DNA from: Bacteroides cellulosilyticus DSM 14838
GTDB taxonomy: Bacteria; Bacteroidota; Bacteroidia; Bacteroidales; Bacteroidaceae
NCBI RefSeq assembly: GCF_000158035.1
Contig: NZ_EQ973490.1
Coordinates: 1,657,626-1,721,625, forward strand
Reading direction: 5' to 3'
DNA length: 64,000 nucleotides
Shown: one piece after another, positions 34,898 to 45,800 of the stretch
Position numbering within the stretch: position 1 is the stretch's first letter
How the letters are laid out: each line of letters begins with the position of its first letter
Notes under the pieces: model-generated
The model's input: the letters and a program-made list of their open reading frames with translations, nothing else
Databases searched by the model: none
What the model was told of the DNA's origin: nothing
Position numbers and translations under genes: made by a program

Positions 34898-37597
34898 ATG
34901 AATAAGTTATCCATTTTTTTGCTTCTATTTTTATCTGTCGCATATTCCGTACAGAGCAGTAATACAAACTATGCAAGAACAACCGATAGAATTTGGTTGG
35001 ACTCGAATGAAATGCATCAGGGAGAATATAGCTGGAAGATGATGAAAGTAAGTGACGTGAAAGCATCTGCTGAGGAAGTTTCGTCGCTTGGATATAATAC
35101 GAGTGACTGGTTGTCAGCTATTGTTCCGGGAACTGTGCTTAATTCTCTTGTATATAATAAGAAGTATCCTGAACCCTATTATGGACTGAACAATAAAATA
35201 GAGTCCAATAAAATACCGGATATATCAAAAGTAGGTCGTGAGTTTTATACTTATTGGTTCCGTACGGAATTTGAGGTTCCGGCTTCTTTCTCAGGAAAAA
35301 ATATATGGTTGCAGCCTGATGGCATCAACTATCGGGCTGAAGTATGGGTGAATGGTAATTTATTGAGTACGATCAATGGAATGTTTGTTAATGACTACAT
35401 TAATATAACAGATTTTGTAAAAGTAGGCAATAAGAATGTTCTTGCTGTCAAAGTCTATCCGGTAGATGTGCCGGGGACTACTATGCCAAAGTCTTGGGGA
35501 GCTGTAGGTGAATATCATAATGGGGGTAATGGAAACATCGGTTTGAATACTACTATGCTTATGAGTATTGGATGGGATTTTACCTTTATGGATGGTATTC
35601 GTGACCGCAATACGGGTATTTGGAAAAGTATATCTATATATAGCACAGGGATATTGGCATTGCGTCATCCATTTGTGAAGTCAGAACTACAGAAGCCGGG
35701 GTATGATGTCGCTCGTGAAACCATATCCGTTGAAATTATTGATCCGTTTCATTCGATGGATACGATTAGCGGAGTGGTCAGAGGAGAAATAGTGGGAGAA
35801 AATATTGTTGTAGAAAAGCCTTTCAGCATATTACGTGGTGAGGAAAAAAATGTGACTTTCACTCCGGAAGAATTCCCTCAACTTACTATCCGTAACCCAC
35901 GCTTGTGGTGGCCGGTCAATAAAGGTCCTCAGAACTTGTATGAACTGAAACTGACAGTAAGCGTAAAAGGCGCTGTCTGTGACTCTGTTAAAACCCGGTT
36001 TGGTATTCGTGATATAACTTCTGATACAAATACTCCCGATAAATCACGTGTATTCTATGTGAACGGTAAACGTATTTTTATCCGTGGTACAAACTGGATT
36101 CCTGAGGGAATGTTACGAACTTCGGATGAACGTACCTATGCTGAGTTGAGATACACCCGGCAGGCAGGTATCAACTTGATCCGCCTTTGGGGGGGCGGTA
36201 TAGCTGAATCTGATTACTTTTACCAGCTTTGTGACGAACTGGGGTTATTGATTTGGCAAGAATTCTGGATGACGGGAGATACACGCCATCCACAGGATAA
36301 GAGTGTGTACCTAAACAACGTGGCTTCTACTGTGAAACGTATCCGCAATCATCCGGCTCTGGCTTATTATGTAGCGTCGAATGAGAGTTCTGAAGTTAGC
36401 GGTACGCCTGAACTGCTGAAACTACTTGATGGGACACGTGGCTATCAGATGCAATCGGAATGTGCAGGTGTACATGATGGAAGTCCATATAAACAGGTGA
36501 ATCCGATGCAACATTATGAAAACACGGCTTCTGCGAGAGGTAGCCGTGTGGATGGTTTTAATCCCGAATATGGTGCTCCGACACTTCCTACGGTAGAAAT
36601 TCTCCGGGAAATGATGGACGAAAAAGATTTGTGGCCTATTAATAAAGAGGTTTGGGATTATCTGGATGGGAATGGATTCCATCTGATGTCTACCATGTAT
36701 GCTGACTTGGTTAATAATTATGGGCAATCTTCTTCTATTGATGAGTTTGCACAGAAGGGGCAGTTTGTGGGTGCCATGAACTCAAAAAGTATTTGGGAAG
36801 TATGGAATTATAATAAACTTGATTATGGTGACCGTTTCTGTTCCGGTTTACTTTTCTGGTATCATAATTGCCCGGTTCGTCAGGTCTGTGCCCGTATGTG
36901 GGATTGGTCGTTGGAACCAACAGCTTCACTTTATCATACAGCTAATGCTTTGGAACCTTTGCATGCACAATTTGATTATCTGAAGAATACGGTATCGGTG
37001 GTGAATGATTATTATCAGGAATTTGAAGGTTATACGGTTGTGGCTCAGGTTTATGATATCAATAGTAAAAAGGTATTCGAAAAGTCAGTAAAGGTTGACC
37101 TTCCTTTGGATGGTGTGGCAAATGATGTATTGACCATTCGCTTTCCAGAAGATATTTCACAGGTACATTTTATTAAGTTGAGATTGAAAGATGAGAAAGG
37201 CAAGGAAGTCTCATCCAATTTTTACTGGCGTTCCAATGATAAGTATGAAGGTAAGGAAACGTTGACCGGACCTACTTCTTCAGGTTTTGAAACATTGTCT
37301 CAATTGAAAAAAGCCAAATTGAAGTCTACTTATAAGATAAGAAAGAGCGAAGGTAAGTATTTCGTGGATGTTACAGTGAAAAATGTGTCCGGTTCTATCG
37401 CCTTTTTCAACCAGTTGCAATTCCTCAATCAGGATTTGAAACCTATTCGCCCTTCTTTTTATACAGATAATTTCTTTTCTTTGATGCCGGGTGAGAGTAA
37501 ATTTGTAGTTATCGAAACGAATGCAGAAAAGATAATTGAAAAACCGGTGATAGTGGTGAAAGGATGGAATGTAGACCGTAAACAAATAAACAAATGA
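34898..37597 (+). CDS. GH2 family glycosidase (mannosidase or exo-glucosaminidase-like)
   Basis: This 899-aa exported enzyme has the GH2 order: jelly-roll (YWFRTEFEVPASFSGKNIWLQPDGINYRAEVWVNG), immunoglobulin-like domain, and TIM barrel with FIRGTNWIPEGMLR and LIRLWGGGIAESDYFYQLCDELGLLIWQEFW. The acid/base Glu is in ASNESSE (about 494) and the likely nucleophile in NPEYGAP (about 555). Extra C-terminal sandwich domains follow. The layout resembles the endo-beta-mannosidase and exo-glucosaminidase branch. The substrate is uncertain. An AAGGA precedes its ATG, and it overlaps the next GH2 gene by 4 nt. Confidence 0.8.
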   Translation: MNKLSIFLLLFLSVAYSVQSSNTNYARTTDRIWLDSNEMHQGEYSWKMMKVSDVKASAEEVSSLGYNTSDWLSAIVPGTVLNSLVYNKKYPEPYYGLNNKIESNKIPDISKVGREFYTYWFRTEFEVPASFSGKNIWLQPDGINYRAEVWVNGNLLSTINGMFVNDYINITDFVKVGNKNVLAVKVYPVDVPGTTMPKSWGAVGEYHNGGNGNIGLNTTMLMSIGWDFTFMDGIRDRNTGIWKSISIYSTGILALRHPFVKSELQKPGYDVARETISVEIIDPFHSMDTISGVVRGEIVGENIVVEKPFSILRGEEKNVTFTPEEFPQLTIRNPRLWWPVNKGPQNLYELKLTVSVKGAVCDSVKTRFGIRDITSDTNTPDKSRVFYVNGKRIFIRGTNWIPEGMLRTSDERTYAELRYTRQAGINLIRLWGGGIAESDYFYQLCDELGLLIWQEFWMTGDTRHPQDKSVYLNNVASTVKRIRNHPALAYYVASNESSEVSGTPELLKLLDGTRGYQMQSECAGVHDGSPYKQVNPMQHYENTASARGSRVDGFNPEYGAPTLPTVEILREMMDEKDLWPINKEVWDYLDGNGFHLMSTMYADLVNNYGQSSSIDEFAQKGQFVGAMNSKSIWEVWNYNKLDYGDRFCSGLLFWYHNCPVRQVCARMWDWSLEPTASLYHTANALEPLHAQFDYLKNTVSVVNDYYQEFEGYTVVAQVYDINSKKVFEKSVKVDLPLDGVANDVLTIRFPEDISQVHFIKLRLKDEKGKEVSSNFYWRSNDKYEGKETLTGPTSSGFETLSQLKKAKLKSTYKIRKSEGKYFVDVTVKNVSGSIAFFNQLQFLNQDLKPIRPSFYTDNFFSLMPGESKFVVIETNAEKIIEKPVIVVKGWNVDRKQINK

Positions 37598-40191
37598 ATA
37601 CAAAAGTAAAGACAAGAACTTGGATAGCCTTATTGAATCTGCTCTTTCTGTTTACAGCAATCAATGCGCAGCCTGTTCGTCAGCACTTGCATGAAGGATG
37701 GAATTTTCGGCAGGCGAGGGGTACTAACTGGTATGAAGCCACTGTTCCTGGAACAGTTCATACAGACTTGATGGATAACAAACTGATAGATGATCCTTTT
37801 TACAGGCTCAATGAGCGCGGTGTGCAGTGGGTGGATAAAGAAGACTGGATTTACCGGACGACGTTTGATGTAACCCCTGAGTTGCTGGCAAAGAAGAATA
37901 TTGTGCTGCATTTTGAGGGATTGGATACTTATGCTGATGTAACATTGAACGGAAAGAAGATTCTTTCTGCTGATAATATGTTTTGTGAATGGCAGGTGGA
38001 TGTCCGTTCTCTCTTAAAAGAGCATGGTAATGAATTGCAGGTTTATTTGCATTCTCCTATTAAGATAGCTATGCCGAAATGGGAAGCTGTTCCTTTCCAG
38101 TATCGCAGTTCGAATGACCAGTCTGAGAATGGAGGTTTGCTCAACCGCAAGATCGGAGTGTTTGTTCGTAAAGCGGGTTATCATTTTGGTTGGGACTGGG
38201 GACCTCGTTTGGTTACTTCGGGTATCTGGAGGACCGTTAGTCTGGAAGCATGGGATGAGGCTCGTATAAATGATGTTTTTTATAACCAGCAGTCGGTGAC
38301 AGCCCAACGGGCCATAGTGAATGTCACGGTGGAAGTATTGGCAGATAAGGAGACAGAAGCAAAGGTAGCTGTGATTAATCGTACGGATAAGCGTACCGAG
38401 TGCCGGAAATTGATTCGTTTGAATAAAGGTTTGAATAAAATTCCGGTATCTTTTACCATGAAGAAGCCACGGTTATGGTGGACTAATGGTTTGGGCGAAC
38501 CTTTCTTATACGACTTTGCAGCAACACTGGAACTGAATGGTAAGCAAGTAGATGTAACAGAGAAGAAACTGGGTATCCGCTCATTGAAAGTGGTAACGAC
38601 TCCTGACGAATATGGTGAAAGCTTTTATTTTGAACTAAATGGAAAACCCTTGTTTGCCAAAGGTGCGAATTATATTCCTTGTGATAACTTTCTGACTCGT
38701 GTTACCGACTCCATTTATGAAAAAACGATCCGGGATGCAGTCAGTGCAAATATGAATATGCTACGAGTGTGGGGTGGTGGAGTTTATGAGAAAGATATCT
38801 TTTATGATTTGTGTGATAAATACGGCATTTTAATCTGGCAGGACTTTATGTTTGCGTGCAGTGTATTTCCTGCTGAAGGCGAATTGCTGGAAAACATTCG
38901 CAGGGAAGCCATTGATAATGTACGACGCTTGCGTAACCATAGTTGTATAGCCCTTTGGTGTGGGAATAATGAATGTTTGGATGCTTGGTTCAACTGGAAT
39001 TGGAAAAAGACATATGACAAACAGAATCCTGCTTATTCGGATATTATATGGAAACAGTTCAAGAATCAGTATTTTGTGACGTTGCCGGCTGTGGTAGAAG
39101 AATTCCATCCGGGTGCTTGTTACCGTAAATCATCTCCTTATTCTGATGACAAAGGGACGCGCAATCATACGGTGGGCGATATGCACTATTGGGCAGTTTG
39201 GCAAGGGCTGAAACCCCTTTCCGAATTTAATCATGAGCGAAGCCGTTTTTTCAGTGAGTATGGTTTTCAGTCATTCCCGGAATTCGAGTCGATCAAACGG
39301 TATGCACCTTTATCAGAGGATTGGAATCTGACTTCGGAGGTAATGATGTCGCATCAGCGAGGGGGAACAGCGGCTAATAAGCGTATCAATGATTTCCTTT
39401 TGTCGGAATATCGTCAGCCGAAAGATTTCCGTTCGTTTACCTATATGAGCCAGCTTTTGCAGGCTGATGCTATGAAAATGGCTATGGAGGCACATCGGAG
39501 GGATATGCCCTATTGTATGGGATCGTTGGTATGGCAGCATAATGACTGCTGGCCGGTGGCATCCTGGTCTAGTCGCGACTATTACGGACGTTGGAAGGCG
39601 CAGCATTATTTTACGGTAAAGTCTTTCGCTGATTTATTGGTATCGCCAATAGAAAAGGAAAACACGTTGCAGATATATATGGTATCAGACAGGCTAAAGA
39701 GTACTTCTGGTAAATTAACAGTCTGTGTGCTCAGATTGGATGGTAACGGAGTGGTGAAAGAATTCAAGAAACAGATAACTGTTCCGGCTAATACAAGTAC
39801 AGTTATATGGAAGGAAGCTGTGGATGGGTTATTGAATGGAGAGAAAAAAGAAGACGTCGTCGTACACGTTCTTTATGAGGATAAAACAGGAAAAAAGTAT
39901 ACTAATAATTATTTTTTGGCGAAGCAAAAAGATATGCGTTATGCGGCAGCTCGGATTAATAAAGACTTTGTACCGACTGAAGGAGGGTATGAGGTAACTC
40001 TGTCTTGTGATGTGTTTGCAAGAGGCGTTTTCTTGTCACTCCAAGGGGATATTGACAATTTCATATCCGACAATTATATGGATATTTTGCCTGGTGAAAC
40101 GGTTACGGTTAAAGTGACTACTGAACTACCTTCGTTGCAGTTTGCCGAAAGGCTACAGGTCGTTTCTTTCTCGGATGCAGTGAAACAATAG
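37594..40191 (+). CDS. GH2 beta-mannosidase
   Basis: This 865-aa predicted exo-beta-mannosidase has a signal (WIALLNLLFLFTAINAQ), the jelly-roll with LHEGWNFRQARGTNWYEATVPGTVH and FEGLDTYADVTLNG, and NMLRVWGGGVYEKDIFYDLCDKYGILIWQDFMFAC in the barrel. The acid/base Glu is in LWCGNNE (about 458) and the nucleophile in FFSEYGFQSFPE (about 555). SLVWQHNDCWPVASWSS is another mannosidase signature. Length and order match characterised Bacteroides beta-mannosidases. Its ATG lies in the stop of the previous gene (ATGA). Confidence 0.87.
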   Translation: MNTKVKTRTWIALLNLLFLFTAINAQPVRQHLHEGWNFRQARGTNWYEATVPGTVHTDLMDNKLIDDPFYRLNERGVQWVDKEDWIYRTTFDVTPELLAKKNIVLHFEGLDTYADVTLNGKKILSADNMFCEWQVDVRSLLKEHGNELQVYLHSPIKIAMPKWEAVPFQYRSSNDQSENGGLLNRKIGVFVRKAGYHFGWDWGPRLVTSGIWRTVSLEAWDEARINDVFYNQQSVTAQRAIVNVTVEVLADKETEAKVAVINRTDKRTECRKLIRLNKGLNKIPVSFTMKKPRLWWTNGLGEPFLYDFAATLELNGKQVDVTEKKLGIRSLKVVTTPDEYGESFYFELNGKPLFAKGANYIPCDNFLTRVTDSIYEKTIRDAVSANMNMLRVWGGGVYEKDIFYDLCDKYGILIWQDFMFACSVFPAEGELLENIRREAIDNVRRLRNHSCIALWCGNNECLDAWFNWNWKKTYDKQNPAYSDIIWKQFKNQYFVTLPAVVEEFHPGACYRKSSPYSDDKGTRNHTVGDMHYWAVWQGLKPLSEFNHERSRFFSEYGFQSFPEFESIKRYAPLSEDWNLTSEVMMSHQRGGTAANKRINDFLLSEYRQPKDFRSFTYMSQLLQADAMKMAMEAHRRDMPYCMGSLVWQHNDCWPVASWSSRDYYGRWKAQHYFTVKSFADLLVSPIEKENTLQIYMVSDRLKSTSGKLTVCVLRLDGNGVVKEFKKQITVPANTSTVIWKEAVDGLLNGEKKEDVVVHVLYEDKTGKKYTNNYFLAKQKDMRYAAARINKDFVPTEGGYEVTLSCDVFARGVFLSLQGDIDNFISDNYMDILPGETVTVKVTTELPSLQFAERLQVVSFSDAVKQ

Positions 40192-40213
40192 AATATAAAT
40201 TTAAGATATAACC

Positions 40214-41404
40214 ATGAAAAAGAGTACATTATTGTTTGTTACTATTCTAATTAGTTTTTTTCCCTTCGGTGACTTATTCGCCAAGGGTAAGGTAAAAGTT
40301 GATAAAGCGTTAGAGCATGCTGCTCGTCAGTATCTCTATATGAGGAGCGAGTTGCAAGGAAGTAACCAGTTTCCTAAAACGTATGACAAACATATGCAAC
40401 GCCTGAAAACCAGCAACTCAGAATGGTGGTGCAGCGGCTTTTATCCCGGAACTTTGTTCTATTTGTACGAGGATACAGGAGACAAGGAGCTATATGCTGA
40501 AGGAGTGCGTATGTTGAAGCTGCTGGAACCGGAACAATACAACGTGAATACGCATGATGTCGGTTTTATGATGTATTGCAGTTATGGCAATGCAAACCGC
40601 ATTGCTCCGAAACCTGAGTATAAAGATATTATGGTGAACAGCGCCCGTTCGTTGATTTCCCGTTTCAGCCCGGTGGTAGGCTGCATTAAATCCCATAATC
40701 GCAAACCGGATGATTATGTTGTTATCATTGATAATATGATGAATCTGGAATTGCTTTTCTGGGCTACTCAGGCCACAGGAGACAGCACATTCTATGATAT
40801 TGCTGTGAAACATGCCGATACAACTTTGAAGAATCATTTCCGGGCAGACAATAGTCTTTATCATGGACTGAATTATAACCCGGAAACCGGTGAAATAAAG
40901 CACTACCAAGGTGGACAGGGCTTTTCCGAAAAGTCAGCTTGGGCTCGTGGACAAGCCTGGGGATTATATGGCTATACACTGATGTACCGTTTTACGAAAG
41001 AGCGGAAATACCTTGAGCAAGCCATAAAGATAGCAGAATTTACGCTGAATCATCCTAATATGCCGAAAGACCTGATTCCTTACTGGGACTATAATGCTCC
41101 CGGTATACCGGATGCTTTGCGTGATGCTTCTGCAGCAGCTATCAACTGTTCGGGATTATTGGAACTATCTCAGTATGTATCCGAAGAACGGGCTAAGAAA
41201 TATTATAAGGCAGCCGAGAAAATGCTCCAGACATTATCCTCACCGGCATATACGGCAGAGGAAGGTACTAACGGAGGATTTATTCTGAAACATTCGGTAG
41301 GTAATATTCCTTCCGGTACAGAAGTAGATATGCCTTTGACCTATGCTGATTATTACTATGTAGAGGCGTTGTGCCGATACAAATCCTTAAATGATAAACC
41401 CTAA
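40214..41404 (+). CDS. GH88 unsaturated glucuronyl hydrolase
   Basis: This 396-aa exported enzyme would remove the unsaturated 4,5-uronyl residue that PL8 lyases leave. The signal is MKKSTLLFVTILISFFPFGDLFA. GH88 motifs are SEWWCSGFYPGTLFYLYEDTGD, THDVGFMMYCSYGNA (catalytic-region Asp about 114), VIIDNMMNLELLFWA (Asp about 171), HGLNYNPETGEIKHYQGGQG and RGQAWGLYGYTLMYR. All are intact. Its presence next to three lyases strongly supports a lyase-then-hydrolase pathway. The next gene starts within a few bases of its stop. Confidence 0.93.
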   Translation: MKKSTLLFVTILISFFPFGDLFAKGKVKVDKALEHAARQYLYMRSELQGSNQFPKTYDKHMQRLKTSNSEWWCSGFYPGTLFYLYEDTGDKELYAEGVRMLKLLEPEQYNVNTHDVGFMMYCSYGNANRIAPKPEYKDIMVNSARSLISRFSPVVGCIKSHNRKPDDYVVIIDNMMNLELLFWATQATGDSTFYDIAVKHADTTLKNHFRADNSLYHGLNYNPETGEIKHYQGGQGFSEKSAWARGQAWGLYGYTLMYRFTKERKYLEQAIKIAEFTLNHPNMPKDLIPYWDYNAPGIPDALRDASAAAINCSGLLELSQYVSEERAKKYYKAAEKMLQTLSSPAYTAEEGTNGGFILKHSVGNIPSGTEVDMPLTYADYYYVEALCRYKSLNDKP

Positions 41405-41417
41405 AATTAATGATGCC

Positions 41418-42881
41418 ATGATGAATAGATGTAATATAGTCTTGTTTGCAATATCTTTGCTATTTTCCTCTTCCCTTATAGCCGGAACAATTGATGTGAC
41501 TAAGCGTGGAGCTAAAGGAGATGGGGTAACGGATAATACAATCATTATACAGAAAGCCGTAGATGAATGTTCGAAGAAAGGAGGCGGAACCGTTTTGATA
41601 CCATCCGGATCTTATTTGATACGTCCCATTGAACTGAAATCAAATGTGAACCTTCATCTGGATTTTGGCACTTTATTGTTGGGAAGTACACGTTTGTCGG
41701 ATTATGATAATGCCTTTCCCTTTAAGGATGGTAGTATGAATCAGTCTTCCGGACTTTTGTTTGCACGTGGACAAAAGAATATTTCGATTACCGGATTCGG
41801 AACGATTGACGGACAAGGTGGAAATAAAACTTTTCAATTTGGCAATGATGCGGACGGTGGACCGAAACGTCCTAAGATAATTTATTTTGTAGAGTGCAAG
41901 GGCATTGTTGTGACCGATGTCACTCTCCGTAATTCTGCCTATTGGGTGCAGCATTATGAAAAATGTGAAGATGTCACTATCCGTGGTTTAAAGGTATTCA
42001 GCCATTGTAATTATAATAATGACGGGCTTGATATTGATGCCAAGAATGCGACTATATCTGATTGCTACATTGATGTGGAAGATGACGCCATTTGTTTCAA
42101 GAGTGACCATCCGGAATTTTGCGAGAACATAACGGTTACGAATTGTGTCACAGCAAGCAATTGTAATGCAATCAAATTCGGTACAGCTTCTCATGGAGGA
42201 TACCGGAATATTGCGGTTTCCAATTGTGTCGTTCGTCGGGCAGCGGAAGATAATATTCGTCATTGGAGTAAACAGCTTGAACATATTTCGGCCGATGTTA
42301 CCGTTATTTCGGGTGTTGCCATAGAAATGGTTGATGGAGGCATTATTGATGGCATCACCGTTTCCAATATTTCTATGCGCGATGTCCAGACTCCCATATT
42401 CATCCGTTTGGGAGACAGACACCGCACTTACCGGAAAGAGGGTGGTGGATTGAAGAATATAAATATCAGCAACATTGTAGCAACCGCAGAAAGCCTGATA
42501 GCCTGTTCAATAACTGGTGTGGAGACAAGCTATGTAGAAAATGTTTCGATCAATAACGTGCAAATCAGCTATCCGGGGGGCGGAACCTCGGACATGGTTA
42601 GTAAACCTGTTCCGGAAATGACTAAAAGCTATCCTGAGAATCGAATGTTTGGTAATACATTACCGGCCGCCGGTTTCTATGTACGTCATGCCAGAAATGT
42701 GAGATTTAATAATGTACGTTTTGATGCGATGAAGCCTGATGTACGTCCGTTATTCTTTTTGGATGATGTTGTCGGGGCAGAACTGAATCAATGTAAAGGT
42801 GCCGCTCCTGCTGATGCGAAATTTATTCGTACAGTGCATAGCTCAGGGATAGTAGCTGATGGTAAGTACCTGGATAAATAG
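41418..42881 (+). CDS. GH28-like parallel beta-helix glycosidase
   Basis: This exported protein of about 487 aa belongs to the pectinase-fold GH28 group. ATG 41418 (or 41421) begins the signal MMNRCNIVLFAISLLFSSSLIAG; an ATG at 41391 would overlap the GH88 gene. The fold signature is VTKRGAKGDGVTDNTIIIQKAVDECSKKGGG. Catalytic-site candidates are the Asp residues in NNDGLDID (about 200) and EDDAICFKSD (about 221). The GHG and RIK motifs of classical polygalacturonases are not visible, so the linkage cut may differ; a galacturonidase or other uronidase or rhamnosidase role is possible. Confidence 0.8.
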   Translation: MMNRCNIVLFAISLLFSSSLIAGTIDVTKRGAKGDGVTDNTIIIQKAVDECSKKGGGTVLIPSGSYLIRPIELKSNVNLHLDFGTLLLGSTRLSDYDNAFPFKDGSMNQSSGLLFARGQKNISITGFGTIDGQGGNKTFQFGNDADGGPKRPKIIYFVECKGIVVTDVTLRNSAYWVQHYEKCEDVTIRGLKVFSHCNYNNDGLDIDAKNATISDCYIDVEDDAICFKSDHPEFCENITVTNCVTASNCNAIKFGTASHGGYRNIAVSNCVVRRAAEDNIRHWSKQLEHISADVTVISGVAIEMVDGGIIDGITVSNISMRDVQTPIFIRLGDRHRTYRKEGGGLKNINISNIVATAESLIACSITGVETSYVENVSINNVQISYPGGGTSDMVSKPVPEMTKSYPENRMFGNTLPAAGFYVRHARNVRFNNVRFDAMKPDVRPLFFLDDVVGAELNQCKGAAPADAKFIRTVHSSGIVADGKYLDK

Positions 42882-42884
42882 GAG
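42880..42884 (+). promoter_or_regulatory. Shine-Dalgarno AGGAG deciding the PL8-GH78 start
   Basis: AGGAG ends 7 nt before ATG 42892 and only 1 nt before ATG 42886, so 42892 is favoured. Such strong Shine-Dalgarno sites are uncommon in Bacteroides. Confidence 0.5.
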
Positions 42885-42891
42885 TATGTTT

Positions 42892-45800
42892 ATGAAATGC
42901 TTGAAACTAATATTCTGTTTGCTTTATTTTTGTTGCTCTTTGGCTGAGGCTAAAGAGGTGCAAGTAGATGCGCAAAAAGAAGTGGACGAAATGACCGGAC
43001 GACTGGTCGCTTCCTATTTGGAAGCGAAAGTAGATGAGGACATAATAGCGGGTTATGCGAGTGCGTTACGTTCGGATGGAAGTTTTCCGGACCTGGATTA
43101 TGTAACTGTGCATGAAGGTTCGTCTTATCCGGCCGGCTCTCATTTGAAACGCTTGAAATTAATGGCTATTGCATATCGGAAACCTGGAAATAAGTATTAT
43201 AATTCAGGAAGACTGTTGAAACAAATAGTTGCAGGTATCGATTATTGGTATAGAGTACGTCCTAAATCCGGAAACTGGTGGTTCGGTGATATTGGTGCTC
43301 CCCAAGACTACATGGTTCCGTTGATTCTGCTGAAAGGTAAAATTAGTGATAAGAAGTTATTGCATTATTCTTCTTATCTACAAGATTTGACTGGGAATAA
43401 AGGTCATAAAGGCAAAAACCGTACATGGGTATCTGCCGTTACCATTCATAAAGGATGTATTGAAAATAATATTGAGCTGATACGAATCGGAATCAAGTCC
43501 ATAGCTTCTACTATTAAGATTGTTTCGGAACAAGGTGACGAAGGTATTAAGGTGGATGGTAGTTTCCATCAGCATCGTCCGCAATTATATTCCGGCGGGT
43601 ATGGTTTATCGTATGTAGATGATATTGCATATTATTTACAATTGGTGAAAGGAACTGCCTTTGAGCCTTATTTTACACAAGAGAAAAAAGATATATTTAT
43701 CAATCTTCTGATGGGTGGTCATCGGTTGTTGGGCTATCGGGAAACGTTTGATTTTGGTGCAATCGGTCGTAATATATCACGTCCCGAAGGACTTAGCAAT
43801 ATTTCTCCTGTCACGCTGGAATACATGGAGCAGAATGATTCTGATCGTGCTGCTGATTACTCGGCTTGGAAGAAACATCTTTCCGGTGCTCCTTTTCCTG
43901 CTCCCGGTAATAAGTATTTCTGGAAATCGGACATTATGGTCCAGCATGGTACCGGCTATTATCTCTCTGCTAAGGTGATTTCTACACGGACTAATGGAAC
44001 CGAAATGCTTAATAATGAGAACCTCAAAGGTTATAACCTGCCGCTTGGTGCTACGAATATCCTTACTTCCGGGAAAGAATATGAAGGTATCTTCCCTGTA
44101 TGGAACTGGAATAAAATACCGGGGACTACGGCTGTTCAACATCAGGACTCTACTCGTCTTGAAGGATATCTGTTCGGAAAAAATCGGTTTGGAGGTGGGG
44201 TAAGTAACGGCAAGAATGGGGTCATTGCTTATGAGCATTGCTATAAGGGAGTAAAAGCCAGGAAGTCTTACTTTTTTATGAATGATGTACTTTTGTGCTT
44301 AGGGACAGATATTGCATCAGATGCTCCCGAGGAAGTAGTTACAACTGTTAATCAGTGCCTTTTTAAAGGCGAAATGGTAGTTGGCGAAGAGGAAGGAACT
44401 ACATCTGTTTACAGAGAAAATGTATCTGTAAAGAATCCGGCTTGGGTATATCATGATAAAGTTGGTTATTTATTTCCTTCAGGAGGAGATGTAATTGTTA
44501 GCAATCCGAAACAAACCGGAGCTTGGAAGGATATTAATATCAGTGGGAGTGGAAAAAAGATTTCTGCTGACATCTTTAATCTCTGGATTAGTCATGGTGT
44601 AAAGGCTAAGGAAGGGAAATATGCATATATGGTTGTTCCTGACAAATCTTTAGAGGAGTTCCGGACATTTACGGCTACCCAGAATTATAAGATTATTCAA
44701 AATAGTTCTGTGGTGCAGGCTGTTAAGTTGAATCAGCAGTATGCTATTGTTTTTTATCATCCGGGAACAATTGATTTAGGGGAGGGACTTACACTGGCTA
44801 CTGATAAACAAGTGATTGTCTATCTTGAGCAGAAGGGAACAGGTTACGATATCTGGGTTGCAGATCCGCTTTATAGTCAGAGGGAGGTTTGTCTGGCTCT
44901 TAATGGTAGAGAAGTGCAGATCGCTTTTCCGGAGGGTGAACTGACTGGCAGTACGGCTTTCACGAATATTGCCACTCTCCAACCTTTTGATTTGCAATGT
45001 GAATATCTTAGTAATCCTTTAGGTGTTGACATACCGCAACCTCGTTTGAGTTGGAAAATGGGAGCTACTACCTCGGCACGCGGGCGGAAGCAGACTGCTT
45101 ATCAGATTCTTGTAGCAAGCTCCCGGGATTTACTTGATGCAGACCGTGGAGATCTTTGGGATAGCGGTCGTGTTAATTCTGCTGAGTCGGTGAATATTGT
45201 TTATGGAGGAGTACCTTTGTCTGCCGGGCAAAGATGTTTCTGGAAAGTCCGTTTCTCCGATGAGCATAATCGTTGGTCGGCATGGAGTAATCCTGCAAAT
45301 TGGCGTATGGGGCTGTTTGCTGCTGATTGGGCGGCACAATGGATAGGCAGTGCAGAGATGGAATCTCAGAGTGTGGGAGGTAAGAAGGTTAATAATGTAA
45401 TGGCAGATCCCTGGTTCCGTAAAACATTTAATATGTCGGATATTCCACAGGATGCTGTTATTTATGTAGCTTCCATAGGTTATCATGAACTGTATGTCAA
45501 TGGGCGGAAAGTGGGGGATGCTGTCCTTTCACCTTCGGTTACGGATCATAAATCACGTGCCCGTTACATGACATATGATATCAAAGGCTATCTGAAAACA
45601 GGTACTAATGTTATAGCTTTGTGGCTGGGTACTTCCTGGGCTGTTTTTCCGGCCTATCAGCAGAAGAATAGACCGGCTATTCCGATGGCATTGGTTCAGG
45701 CTGAGATTGCATTATCTTCCGGAAAGAAATTACGAATTGTTTCGGATAATACCTGGAAGACCCATGCAAGTCCCAATACCTTGTTAGGTTACTGGGAGGC

